In this document: positions 25,901 to 36,944 of the stretch, piece by piece
How the letters are laid out: every line of letters starts with the position of its first letter
How positions within the stretch are numbered: the stretch's first letter is position 1
Assembly (NCBI GenBank): GCA_916700875.1
Contig: CAKAKS010000038.1
Coordinates: forward strand, 11,975,944-12,039,943
DNA length: 64,000 bases
Source: Sebastes aleutianus
Taxonomy: Eukaryota > Chordata > Actinopteri > Perciformes > Sebastidae
Direction: 5' to 3'
Made by a program: the position numbers and the translations under genes
The notes under the pieces: model-generated
Databases searched by the model: none
What the model was told of the DNA's origin: nothing
The model's input: only the letters and a program-made list of their open reading frames with translations

Positions 25901-25937
25901 CTCTAACCCTACGACACAGAAATGCTATAGATGATGA

Positions 25938-26410
25938 GCATCTCGCTTTTTTTTTATACAATATGTTTATTAAGATTTTCATTTTTCCACATCAAAAGAA
26001 ACAAAATAATCAATACAAACCACATTGGCCATCAATTTCACCCCACCCACCATAAAATGTCTACAATGGGGAGAAGGAAGGAGAAAAAATAAATACATTA
26101 TTTACAAAATAAATGAATAAATAAATGAAAATAAAATAAAAAAAGGAAAACAAGAAGCAAAAAAAATTATTAATCAATTAATAGCATCTCACTTTTGTAT
26201 ACAATATGTTTATTGAGATTTAAATTTTTCCACAACAATATAAACAATATTATCAATACAAACAGCTACGGCCATCAATTCCCCCATACCCTCACCCCAA
26301 AATGTATATAATTGAGAAGGAAGGAGAAAAAATAAATAAATTAATTAAATAAATAAAGAATAAAATAAAAAGGAAAACAATAAATAAATAAGTAAATTAA
26401 TTAATAGCAT
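25938..26410. repeat. two tandem units of about 240 and 220 bp
   Basis: Each unit begins GCATCTC, continues with a T-run, ACAATATGTTTATT, a TTTTTCCACA block, GGCCATCAATT and a GAGAAGGAAGGAGAAAAAAT block, and ends in AAATAAAT repeats. A third start (GCATCTAATTTTTT) appears at about 26407. Possibly derived from a LINE end; unclassified. Confidence 0.75.
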
Positions 26411-26925
26411 CTAATTTTTTATGTACATATCCAATTGATTAGGCTGCTTTTATTGCAAAATATAATGTATACATTTAATGAATAAATAAATAAATAACTC
26501 ACCTATCTATGAAGTCTTAAATAAGTCTTAAATTGGTTGGATTCCAGTGATACATTTCTCTTTTACAGTGTAAACAGAACCTGTTTAGTATTAGTATGTA
26601 GTATGGAATCAGGACACAGCTTTGGGCTGTTTCCACCATAGGGGGTGCTATTTCTTTGCTTCTTACCTTTCCTCAGCCATCCTCCTCCAGTATTCACTCC
26701 CTCCCTCCGTCTTTTTCCTTTTTCTTTCATGTCCCCATTCTCCTACATCTTCCCCCCTCTGTTCTCCATATATCACACTTCCCCCCTTCTCATTCATCCC
26801 GCTTCCTTCATTCCCGTCTGCCCTCTGCTCCTGTCTTCACCTTTTCTTCTCCTCACTCATCTTTAGCTAGAAACGCAAAACCGTGAGGACCATAAAGAAT
26901 AAGAAAAATGTTAATGATTTGACTT

Positions 26926-27275
26926 AGGGCTGTCAAAGTTAACTCAATAATAACACCTTAACGCAAATTCGTTTTAACACCACTAATTTCTTTAACGCAA
27001 CTTGGGATTTTTAGGTTGTAGCAGTGAGGTAAATAATACATTTAATTAAATTTACTAAATTTTGGTGAGGAAAAACTGGCATGACCATTTTCAAAGGGGT
27101 CCCTTGACCTCTGACCTCAAGACATGTGAATGAAAATGGGTTCCATTGGTGCCCACGAGTCTCCCCTTTACAGGCATGCCCACTTTATGATAATCACATT
27201 CAGTTTGGGGCAAGTCATAGTCAAGTCAGCACACTGGCATATTTGCCCACTCCCATGTTCATAAGAGTATTAAAT
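26926..27275. mobile_element. truncated hAT MITE
   Basis: It begins TAGGGCTGTCAAAGTTAAC and carries the CTTGACCTCTGACCTCAAGA core and GGTTCCATTGGTGCCCAC block. The expected right terminus is absent, so the right end is approximate. Confidence 0.7.
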
Positions 27276-29054
27276 ACTGTCAGTCTCCTCAGTGATGGAC
27301 TTGTGTTCATGGTAATGATTCAGATTTGTAAATGTGTGCAGAAATCCTGAGCGGGACAGCTCTCTGATTAACAACAGAGACTGTTTGGCTGCTCGGGGGA
27401 GGCACCTGTCCCAAATGTGTGTCTATTAATAGATCACTGAAACATCATGAGAGTAGTCCCTCCTGAGGATTTCTGTAGAGCTGCTGTAGTTTGAGCATAT
27501 TAGTGTTAAGACTGTTGATTGTCAAAATGAATGTGGTAATCATTTGTTTATGTCACAAGTGCAGCAGAGCATCCCTGGATTGATGCTATTAATGACTCAT
27601 CTGTCCTTAAATAGTCTGAGTAGCAGCTCTACAGTGACTGATGATCACTTCACACACAAAGCATGCTTTTACCTTGAGAGACCCACAGTTGCAGTCATAG
27701 GTCTATCCACATAGGTACACACATAACTAATGATTCTATTCATTGTCGATTAATATGTTGATTATTTCCTCGATTAATTCATCCATTTTCCTCCATCATA
27801 TTTTCTCACTATCTCTCTCTTCTTGCTTGTTTATACGCATCTTTTTGTTTTTTTATCTGCCATGATTTGATGTATGTCAAAAGCCCTACATCACTTATGC
27901 ATACACACACAGCAGGGGGTTTCTAGAGATGTACAGGTACATACATATACTCACTCAATAATGAGGCTCTTTGCTGTTTCCTGAAATATTTAGTCCACAG
28001 AAAGTCTAATAAATTCAACCTGCATGGCCGTGAAAATTTCAATAAACTTGTACTTGTTTTGATGCTTGAAAAGCTCTTCTTCTTCTTCTTCTTCTTTGTG
28101 CCAGCTGAATTTGACTTCGTTTTCAATTAGCGCTGTGTTGAGGTCACTATTTATAAAGTGTGTTTAGAGAGGAGGCCTCAGGGAAGTCAGTTCTTCAATA
28201 GTGAAAGGATAGCAAGTTATTACTTTTGAGTTGAAGTGTAGACACTCTAAAAGACACTTTAAACGGATCAGTTTATTTAACTTCCAGGAGAGGAAAGTCT
28301 TTCGCTAATTTGCCTGGAAATGTTTTGATTTGTTTTTGGCATGTGTGTAGGAGTGAAACATCAAAAAAAGTTTCATCAGCTCTCATATATCTTTCTAAGT
28401 ATTTTATTGATTCCAGTGGGAAATTAAATAAGTGAGAACTGCTTCAGAAATTGTGTGGTGGATGTTACCGAGCAGGTTTTATTCTGTTGGACTGTTTTTA
28501 CCCCAAACACTGAGTAGAAATATATTTATGTATAATTGTTATTATCATTATTCATCTTGTTATTACTGGTTAAGACAGTGGATAAGACAGAAATATGTGT
28601 TTGTGAGGGATCTGTCAATTAAAAGTCTTCAGGCTAAACTCCATTTACATCAGATGTAAGATCTCCCCCTTGTGGTGAGGGCAAAAACCACAGTCCTTAG
28701 GCGTGCTGGACATTGTATTGTCTTTTTTTTAGCATGTCACAGTTAAATCTACCGAGGTTGAGTCCATATGAATTGAAACTTTTAAAACTTTGATCTACCA
28801 TTGGTAGCTTCACTGAGAAAACTTTTTTTAGCATGCCTACTTTGCATTCATTGTTAGAAACAGTAGCTGCTGTTGTAATCTTCAGTCAGCCATACTGTAG
28901 TGCAACTTCCTTAGCATTCATGTGTTTGTAACTTTATATGCAAATAGGCAGTTTATTGCTCACAAGCTCAACTGTTGCAATTTCTTTTTTGTAGTTCAAT
29001 TAATTTGAATATGGTGGGCTATGTATGTTTGTCATTATTAGTCATGTCAGTTAA

Positions 29055-29347
29055 ATAAGGGATAATGTACAGCTGGTCATTATTGTGAAATAGGGGTCTC
29101 TCATCGCTCTGAAGGGGTTTATTTCACAACAATGACCAGCTTGCTGTACATTATCCCGTTTATTACACAGCTACTTACTTAAGAAATCAATAATTTGACA
29201 CAAAAACAGTCCGCCAGAGTCTGACATCAGAACTGCGCCCATAGCAACGGTCTGTTATACATAGCAACGGTCTGCTATAAAGAAATAACCGTAGAACACC
29301 GTGATTGACCAATCAGAATCGAGTATTCAACAAAGCCGTGTAATAAG
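29055..29347. mobile_element. hairpin MITE next to the last trps1 exon
   Basis: GGGATAATGTACAGCTGGTC (from 29059) is inverted at GACCAGCTTGCTGTACATTATCCC around a loop of about 30 bp. A second inverted pair, TTATTACACAGC (29160-29171) and GCCGTGTAATAA (29336-29347), encloses the rest. A diverged copy in the same orientation lies at 58029-58347. Confidence 0.8.
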
Positions 29348-29443
29348 TACCCTTAAATAATGTATGGGAGAATAGATGTATTACTATATGTTTTTTAATC
29401 CTCTCCTTTTTCCATATTCTTCTTTGTTTCTTTCATCCTGTAG

Positions 29444-31024
29444 ACACCCAGACCTCTGAACATCATAAAGCAGAACAACGGTGAACAAATCATCCGCCGC
29501 CGGACCCGAAAACGCATCAACCCCGACTCGCTGTCGTCCGAGACCCCCGCCCCCAAACAGCAACGCATCACCAGCGAGGAGCGCGTGAACGGGGAGGAGT
29601 CGGACCGAAGTTTCGCCTCGATCAAAAACCAGCAGCCTTCCCCTCGCTCACGATCGCCCCGATCCACTCAAGCCTTCCTCGCCAATCAAACGTTGGAGAT
29701 TCACCGACGCATGCCTCCCCTGCTCCTTCCCTCGCACGCCCCCTCCTCGCTGGTTGCCGAGGGCAACGGGGGCCTCGCCGAGGGAGGGATGATATCTAAA
29801 GTAGAGGGAGGTAAAGGAGGAGGGGGGTCAGAGAGAGGCAGTCCCATTGAAAAGTACATGCGTCCGTCCAAACCGTCTAGTTATTCGCCTCCTGGGTCGC
29901 CCATTGAAAAGTATCAGTACCCCCTTTTCTCCTTACCTCTACCGTTAACCCTCTCACCCGATCTGACCCCCGAGTCGGATTGGCTCAGATTCTGGACCAA
30001 GTATAAGATGGCAGCCGCCTCTGGGGTTCCTGGTAGCATCAGTAATCTCAGCAGCCCCGGCGGCCTCGCAAATAACGCTCTTTATCTCGGTGCAATGGTG
30101 GCTCAAGGACAGCATCATCAGCAAAGCTACACGGTGCCTTACTGCGCCTCTCCCTACTCTCCTCTCCCCCCTCCTCCGGCTCCTCCTCACTACCCTCCTC
30201 CTCCTCTTCACTCCCAAACCTCGTCGCCGTCGTTAGAGAACGACGCTCCTTTGGATCTTGCAATAAGACAAAGAGATACAAGCCCTGCGAACGCACACAT
30301 GTCAACAAACGGTGCGGAGAGGAGGAGGCAAGAGTCGCCGCTGGCTGAGAGGTTGAGAGAGAACTGGAAAGGAGAGAAAGAGGAGGAGGAGGAGGAGGAG
30401 AGGATAGATGAAGGAGGGAACCAGAGGGAGGAGGTGGGAAAGGAAGATCATTTGGCAAAAAGTCGGCCGTCAATGGTGGAAGCGTCCACGCAGGACGACC
30501 TGACCAACCGCTGCCTCCACTGCGGGATCTACTTCCTAGACGAGGTCATGTATGCCCTGCACATGAGTTGCCACGGCGACCAGGGGCCGCACCAATGCAG
30601 TTTTTGCCTCCACGTGTGCGCCGACCGCTACGACTTCACCACGCACATACAGCGGGGCTTACACAGGTACACAGACAAAAAGAGGGCTCAAACGCAAGAC
30701 GGCCTAACTCAGAACGCCACAGAGACGTCGGAGAGTGAAAACGTGACGCCGGGGGAAAACGACGAAGGCGATCATAGCGAGATCGCGGATGAAAGCAACG
30801 ATGTCATAGGAGTTTGTCATGAAGCGAAGGAAACTACAGGCGACGATGCCACTGACAATGAAACAGAAGGTGAAAAGGAGGTAGCAGAAGAGGATCATGA
30901 CATAACGAACATGGAACTGGGAGATGAGACGGTGTCGGATAGTAACGACGACATCGCAAAAACCACAGAGGTCACGACTGTTGCTGAATCTAAAAACTTA
31001 GACGAGAACGCGGAGAGTAATTAA
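29444..31024 (+). CDS. trps1: trps1 last coding exon (C-terminal repression region)
   Basis: This terminal exon encodes 526 residues and stops at TAA 31022-31024. It follows a pyrimidine-rich tract and TAG at 29441-29443 and is in phase with the GATA exon. In order it holds the finger's basic tail TPRPLNIIKQNNGEQ; the nuclear localisation signal RRRTRKR (residues 18-24); two GSPIEKY repeats; the conserved SDWLRFWTKYK; a proline-rich run; PLDLA (30248-30262); seven glutamates (30380-30400); and two Ikaros-type C2H2 fingers. Finger 1 uses C357, C360, H373 and H377; finger 2 uses C385, C388, H401 and H407. In TRPS1 this finger pair mediates protein contacts and repression rather than DNA binding. 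A 119-residue acidic Ser/Thr-rich tail follows, far longer than the short human end that I remember. The exon is GC-rich compared with the flanking introns. An open frame beginning at GTG 29585 is only part of this exon, not a separate start. Confidence 0.96.
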   Translation, partial: TPRPLNIIKQNNGEQIIRRRTRKRINPDSLSSETPAPKQQRITSEERVNGEESDRSFASIKNQQPSPRSRSPRSTQAFLANQTLEIHRRMPPLLLPSHAPSSLVAEGNGGLAEGGMISKVEGGKGGGGSERGSPIEKYMRPSKPSSYSPPGSPIEKYQYPLFSLPLPLTLSPDLTPESDWLRFWTKYKMAAASGVPGSISNLSSPGGLANNALYLGAMVAQGQHHQQSYTVPYCASPYSPLPPPPAPPHYPPPPLHSQTSSPSLENDAPLDLAIRQRDTSPANAHMSTNGAERRRQESPLAERLRENWKGEKEEEEEEERIDEGGNQREEVGKEDHLAKSRPSMVEASTQDDLTNRCLHCGIYFLDEVMYALHMSCHGDQGPHQCSFCLHVCADRYDFTTHIQRGLHRYTDKKRAQTQDGLTQNATETSESENVTPGENDEGDHSEIADESNDVIGVCHEAKETTGDDATDNETEGEKEVAEEDHDITNMELGDETVSDSNDDIAKTTEVTTVAESKNLDENAESN

Positions 31025-31309
31025 TCTGATGCCTTTGACTCACACAAACCTTTAAGAACGCGTTTTATTGAATGAATAAGCTGTCCGCCTCCACGTTCCT
31101 GGAGGCTCGCTCATGTCAACATGGGCCTATCCTGGGCACTAAATGGAACACATCCTTATGCTGGAAGCACGCGGCTGTCAAAATGGTCAAAAAAATCATT
31201 GTAGGATCCCGCTGAACTGCTGCAGGAGAAACAGCCTGAATCCCCGTGTTGAGTGACGGTCACGTGTTTCAACAACGGGGTTCCGGGCATGCAGCTGAAA
31301 TCACCTTTT

Positions 31310-31315
31310 AATAAA
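31310..31315 (+). promoter_or_regulatory. candidate proximal polyadenylation signal
   Basis: This is a canonical AATAAA 286 bp after the trps1 stop codon. If used, it would give a short 3' UTR. There is no transcript evidence. Confidence 0.3.
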
Positions 31316-32244
31316 CAGCCACTTCATGTGCTTTCCAAATAAGAGGATTGGGAAGCTCGAGTGAAAGTTGGACTGGTCTCATTTAGGATGAGTTTGAGGA
31401 GCTCAGCACTTGCACAGCCATCATACAGCAGAGCAAAAAAAAAAAAAGAAATGCTTGAAGCAAAACACTTTAACTGAGCTGATCTGTTATGCACCGTGCT
31501 AAACTGAACCCCGAGCTGGTCCAAACTAGTCTGATGCATCATTCAGAGCATTTTATCTCGGTACAACCAGATGTGATCTGGTTACAGCTACTTTGTTCTT
31601 GCCCAGAGCGAGTTTTTGACTGTTTCACCGCTGTGCAAAATGGAACCAAAACTTATTTTGAAGCTGGTGGAGTTAAACCAGTTTGTTCTGGGCTGCGGGT
31701 GTCTCACCTTGGTACAAAAAGGATCAGTTGGTTTCTTTCACTCGTGCCCTGTCGTTTCGGAAAACTGGCCACCGCTGCAAAGTGGCCCCAGACTTGTGTT
31801 GGGGGTTGTGACTTTTTTGAACTGCTTGAAACCAGTTTGAACTGGTAAAAACCGGAGTAATTCCGGACCGAAGTGTTCTCTGCATCCATTTGGATCAAAC
31901 CAAGTGACATTATTTTCTACCTTCCTCCGTGCCATGATACTAGCTACGTGCCTGGCTGCCTGCCTAATAGAACATCTATTAACCTGCTTAACATTTATAT
32001 TAATGATAATAATGGTAATAATAATAATGTTATAGTACAAAAACATGCAATTTGCTACACTTTTCCTATATATGTTATTTTGTAAAGGCAAATAATGCTT
32101 TTTTTTTTTTTTTCCCGCAGGAAATGGTACTATACAAATTAGTCTATTTGAGTTGTTTCTTTTTGAGCTACTTGTTGTTTGTGTTCTTATGGAGACTTGT
32201 TACATTGATAACAGCCGTCTAACAGAAATGGTACAGCGAAAATA

Positions 32245-32271
32245 GGGGGGGGGGGGGGTGGGAGGGGGTGG
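32245..32271 (+). other. G-rich run in probable 3' UTR
   Basis: Fourteen consecutive Gs are followed by GGG, GGGGG and GG groups separated by single T or A bases. In sense-strand RNA this could form a G-quadruplex. It may also simply be an unstable homopolymer. Confidence 0.7.
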
Positions 32272-33951
32272 TTGTGTGTACATTTGTGTAATTGCGTTTT
32301 TTGTGTGTAAGGAATGCGTCCGTCCCCAAACGACGATGTAAACATAATGAAGGCTCGCGCTCGGTATTTCAGTCCTCAGGGGTCACAAGTGTTGCACACC
32401 AACCCGCCTGTTTCATAGCATGCGACACATCATTTTTACATGATAAAGGGTCTAATGGTTTAAGCATGTTACACGACGTTCTCTTAAGTTCTCTTATATA
32501 TGTTCTTTACGTGTTTATAGGTCAAAATGGTCTTAGTATGTAACCGTTTTTTTTTCTGTTTTGTCTTTCACATGTTGTTAGGTTTTATAGAGAGACTTAG
32601 GAACTTTATCATAAGGATCAATTATTTGGGTTAACTGTATAAACGTTTGCTCTGTATTGAGTTTACAGAGCTTCTTGCCTACAGTGTTTTATTCAGCCTA
32701 TCTCGTATTTCCGAGAGTTCGGTCGGTAGGTTACCTCTATGTAGCATGTTAGCGTCTTATAAAATCTGCAAAATCCGTTGCCTTTTCTATGGATGGGAAC
32801 TGTTAGACCTAAATAATTCCGGAAAAAAAACGACAGGATGACGTTGTTAAGTTTCACTGAAGTAAAATGATCATGTTGCTTTCAACTCCAACTAACTCAT
32901 CACACTTTTCCGCTATTCATTACCACCTTTTGGGACTTTTAAGGTCAGAAAAACACCCGCAAGATACCATAACTGAGTCTCTCTTTAAACCAAATTCGCA
33001 TCGTTTATTTCCGACATCGAGAGAGTCGTGACAGTCCCCCTTTTTCTGCGGAGCAACGCGGTGGTCATCTTGTTTATTTTTATAAAGAGAGAATCACTTC
33101 TCCTGCCTTGCTGCCTTAGTTGCTAGAAAACAAAAAAAAAAAATCACCAAGGGACTCCTTTTGAAGGAATTAATAATAATAATAGGCCGAAAAAAAAATA
33201 AAAGACAGAAAAGAAGAAAGAATGAGATATTTTTCTATGCTTATCCAAAAGACATGAATGAAAAGTATTCCGCCTAGTGCCTGGTAACTTGTACAGTTTT
33301 TTCTAAGAAGTATGTCTGTCTGTATCGAAAAGTTATGTAAGTTATGAGTCAGGCAGAAGTTGGGCAAACGGACTGCTTTATTTAAATCCCACGCATCGAG
33401 ATATCAGTCGTCCATTATAATGCTTGATTCCAGCCTAGCTGTCTGATCGGTCAGATATTCTCTTTTCTTCACATTTCAGCCCAGGAGAAAGATCCACATG
33501 TGCTTTTAAAACAATGAAAATTGGTTGCTATGCTAACTGTCAATCACAAGTTAAACTATCTTTCATTTTTTGCATGTATGTACACGACTCTGTAGAAAAT
33601 GTTGAGACTTAACAGTATGCCTCGGTAACTTTTTTGTATGAGAGACGTAACGCCAAGAAGATGTTCTGTGCTGTGTATTTGGAGATGGAAGCTGAATTAT
33701 GGCTTGCAGTCATGTCACCAGAGTGCCCATATCATGGTAAAGGTAAAGCTCATTTTAAGATGTTATTATTCTCAAGAGGAGATTATTAAGAATATGTTTT
33801 AATCCATTTTTTAGGGGAATTAATTCAACACAGTTTTTTAAACCAGCAGTGAGATGAGATTCCCCTTTATGCAGACACCGAGGCCTTAACAGCCAGAAAG
33901 CCTGTCTTAACCAGCACTGCACACACACAGTACTGAATGTCACATTAAAAC

Positions 33952-34454
33952 TAGGGATGCACCGATTTGACTTTTTCAGTCCCAATAACGATCCCATACC
34001 TGGGCTTTGGGTATCAGCCAATACCGAGTACCGATCCGATACCAGTGTTTAATTAATAAGCTGTATGCCTCACTGTGTGGGAGTGACTGGGATCATTCTT
34101 TTATGTGAAAGGCAACATCAGGCTTGACTTAAATATTGCTTTCCTAACTTTGTAAAACAAAATGTGACCAATAAATAAATAGATATACATTTATTTAATT
34201 GTTATTTATTATTTAAATAATAAATCGGACTCCAGCAACTTGGCAAAAAAACTTCAAAATTAACAGCAACAACAATGCAGCAACAAATTGGTCAAAGCTT
34301 TAACAGGAATTAAAATTCCAGTATATAATGTATATAGTATATAAACATAGAACTGAATTTAATAAATCAGCCCCGTTGTCATTGATACCTGATCCAGCTG
34401 TTTGAGGCAGTATCGGCCCGATATACATCAAATATCAGTATCGGTGCATCCCTA
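33952..34454. mobile_element. hAT MITE, 503 bp, in the probable 3' UTR
   Basis: Perfect ends TAGGGATGCACCGAT and ATCGGTGCATCCCTA, and a perfect 8-bp duplication ATTAAAAC (33944-33951, 34455-34462). Non-coding. It lies within the inferred trps1 3' UTR. Confidence 0.93.
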
Positions 34455-36483
34455 ATTAAAACGCTAAGAAATCTTTCAAACTAATGGTGCAACATATGTA
34501 CATTGGAGTTGAAAGTCTGGCTTATCACTGCTGCAGTATCAATGCAAAACACAATCCACCCCACTCTGGTTTTTGTCCTCTGAAGTGTTGGCTTAACACC
34601 TTTACCATGTATGGTTCCACTATCCTTATCACACTGATGAAACCAATTCAAAAAGCATCATGTCAAACTGTCTTCATTCTAGGAAATCTCATGTGCTAAT
34701 GTGTTACATTTTTTTAATGATTATTTTACTTCTTTTTTTCTTTTGAGTTCAGGGCATCTCTTAAGGGGCTGCTAGCATAATGAAAACTGTTTACATTTGC
34801 AAATGTAGCAAAAAAGGAGTGAAAGGAACGAAGCAGGGTTTTTTCTTAAAACAGACAGAACAAAAGGAAGGACAGAGGGATACCTGCTGAGATGGATAGA
34901 TGGGTGCCTTTGAAGAATATACGGGCAGAAGGAGAATGGGATCAAATGACGCTCGTAGTGGTTGATAAAAATAGGTTACGTATCCGTTCATCCACTCTCT
35001 TCTGTTGTCTCTTTACCTCCCTTCAACATCACTTGTATCGTTCTCATCCGTTGTCTAATTTGACATCTCTGTCTTCCTCTTACCCTCTTCCACTCATCTC
35101 CTCTGTATCCCTCCACTTTCCTGCATCCCCTCTTCTGATTAAAGTACTTATGAAGGTGTTCTCAGTTGGTTGCGGGGGTTTAAATGGGAGTTACGTATTG
35201 TGTCGACTCTCCAGAACTGACAACCTTCCTGCTTATGTTGACTGTGTTGAATTTCCCTCCTACTTGAATGGGGCCTTGGGTTCGTTGTAAAAGAAAACTG
35301 TCACCAGCAGCAGTAAAATTTCAAGTGCTTGCTAGAAGCAAAGTGTGGATTTTCTCAGAAATGGTTCATTCGTTTGCCAACGGGACTCGCATTTGATAGA
35401 TATTCAACATCTTTTAAAATATGTAACGTCCTTTGGAAAAGATTTTCTTTGGGATTTCGAGGGAAAAATAGGACAAAGATGTAAAAAAGAAACAGGATGA
35501 ACTAGTTTTCTTTGTGTTAAATCTGGGTGAGCATCTCATCTTGATGAACCACCAGTGGGCTTGGAGACAAATTCTGATGCCAAATTGTTTCAATAGTTTA
35601 GCTTTTGAAAAAAAAAAATTCTTTCCCTGTACTTACTGAGTTGGAAGTATAAAGAACACAGCCTTGATACGAATAAAACAAACTCTGTTCATGCACACTT
35701 TTCATATTGTAAGTGCTCTGCAGAACCCTTTCCTATCCAAATATCTCTTATTTGCCAGTTTAACATTGCCTCCTATGACTCATAAGGATACTGTATATCT
35801 AAAAAATAAATAGATATTAATGTTGATAGGGAATTTTGGGAGATTATTTCACTTGACATTTAGATTTTTGGTAAGAAATGAGGTTCTGCAGGACACTCCT
35901 GACATGTTTTTACTTCAATAATGTGTGTGTTTTAGGTTTGATGGCATTTCACATCAGCGTTTACATTGTTTAAATTTTTTGTCTTTGTCAGAATGTGTTA
36001 TAGAGAATTATGCTGTTGCTTGCACTCCATTTATTATGTTCTTATTGCCAAGGAAGGGACAACACACACACACGCACACACACACACACAAAGAGGTACA
36101 GATTGAGTGTACATTTTGGGATGTACAGTATTAACCATGGGAGACAAGGGAGCTTAAGGCCAGTTTATTATTGGTCAGACACACAAACACACACACATGC
36201 ATGCACACACACATCAACTATGTACATTTAACCAATATATTTTAGTAGAATTTTGTTTCTATTCAGTTGAATGGCTTTTATAGAATTTTTTGATTCTTTT
36301 TTTTTTAGGTTATTTTCTTTCTCATGTATTTTATTCTGCTACCTTTTCTGTACGTTATTGTTTTTAGGTTTCATTTCATGCAAAAAATGATATTTCAACA
36401 TATTTTGACAGCCAAGAAAAAGTTTGTTACACAGCTAAACTTGAAGAATAATGTTGATGATGATGATGACGATGATAATAATT

Positions 36484-36489
36484 AATAAA
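36484..36489 (+). promoter_or_regulatory. candidate distal polyadenylation signal of trps1
   Basis: AATAAA lies at the end of a U-rich AT-rich stretch and just after a GATGAT run. After it, the sequence soon changes character to repeats and mixed intergenic DNA. That change is the reason for placing the 3' UTR end nearby; it is a guess. Confidence 0.35.
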
Positions 36490-36944
36490 AGTAATAACAA
36501 ACATACTGAAAAGCGCACAACGGGTGTTACATTCATTAGTGATTTACGGTGAAGAAAGAGACCGGAAGGAAGGATACCTTTTGTTCTCTGAATCCTGAGT
36601 CAGTATGAGTCTCATCATCATGAGATCAAAGAGTGGGTTCAGACTGCACATTTTGGGTGGCGGCTGTGGGATGAACAGATGCATTTTTTAAATTTTTTTT
36701 TACATATAAAGCTTTCATACCAAGTCAGGTGAATTTATTTTTCAGAAAGATTTGCAATAGAAAGATGTTAAACCTGCGAACATACCTCCCACTGTGCTCT
36801 GTGAATGTAGCCAGGAGCTCCACGGCCGTCATATTCTTCTATTCTCATCTGTTCCTCACCGCTGCCTGTCTGCAAATTCTACTTTACTAGCTTGCTTTTT
36901 GTCCCCTTATAAGTATCAGATTATTTATTTGTCACAAACATTAT

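Larger units (their letters stand above)
23855..29443 (+). other. trps1 last intron
   Basis: This 5589-bp intron joins the GATA exon to the last coding exon. It begins GTAAGT and ends in a pyrimidine tract at about 29396-29440 plus TAG; a plausible branch-point context (TTTTTAATC) lies near 29391. It contains an L1-like fragment just after the donor, a purine-rich tract (25640-25900), an A/T-rich tandem duplication (25938-26410), a pyrimidine-rich tract (26670-26865), a truncated hAT (26926 on) and a hairpin MITE ending about 97 bp before the acceptor. Between 27280 and 29050 I see no gene or recognised repeat. Confidence 0.92.
31025..36500 (+). other. probable trps1 3' UTR
   Basis: Downstream of the stop the sequence is AT-rich and low in open frames, with U-rich runs such as 32100-32113, as expected for the very long TRPS1 3' UTR known in mammals. 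Candidate AATAAA signals lie at 31310-31315 and 36484-36489, so short and long transcript forms are possible. A hAT element (33952-34454) and a G-rich run (32245-32271) lie inside. The 3' end is inferred and could be nearer or further. Confidence 0.55.

Noticed and set aside
29954..30473. minus-strand open frames rich in Arg, Ser and Pro opposite the last trps1 exon
   Set aside because: They are shadows of the GC-rich coding exon on the other strand.
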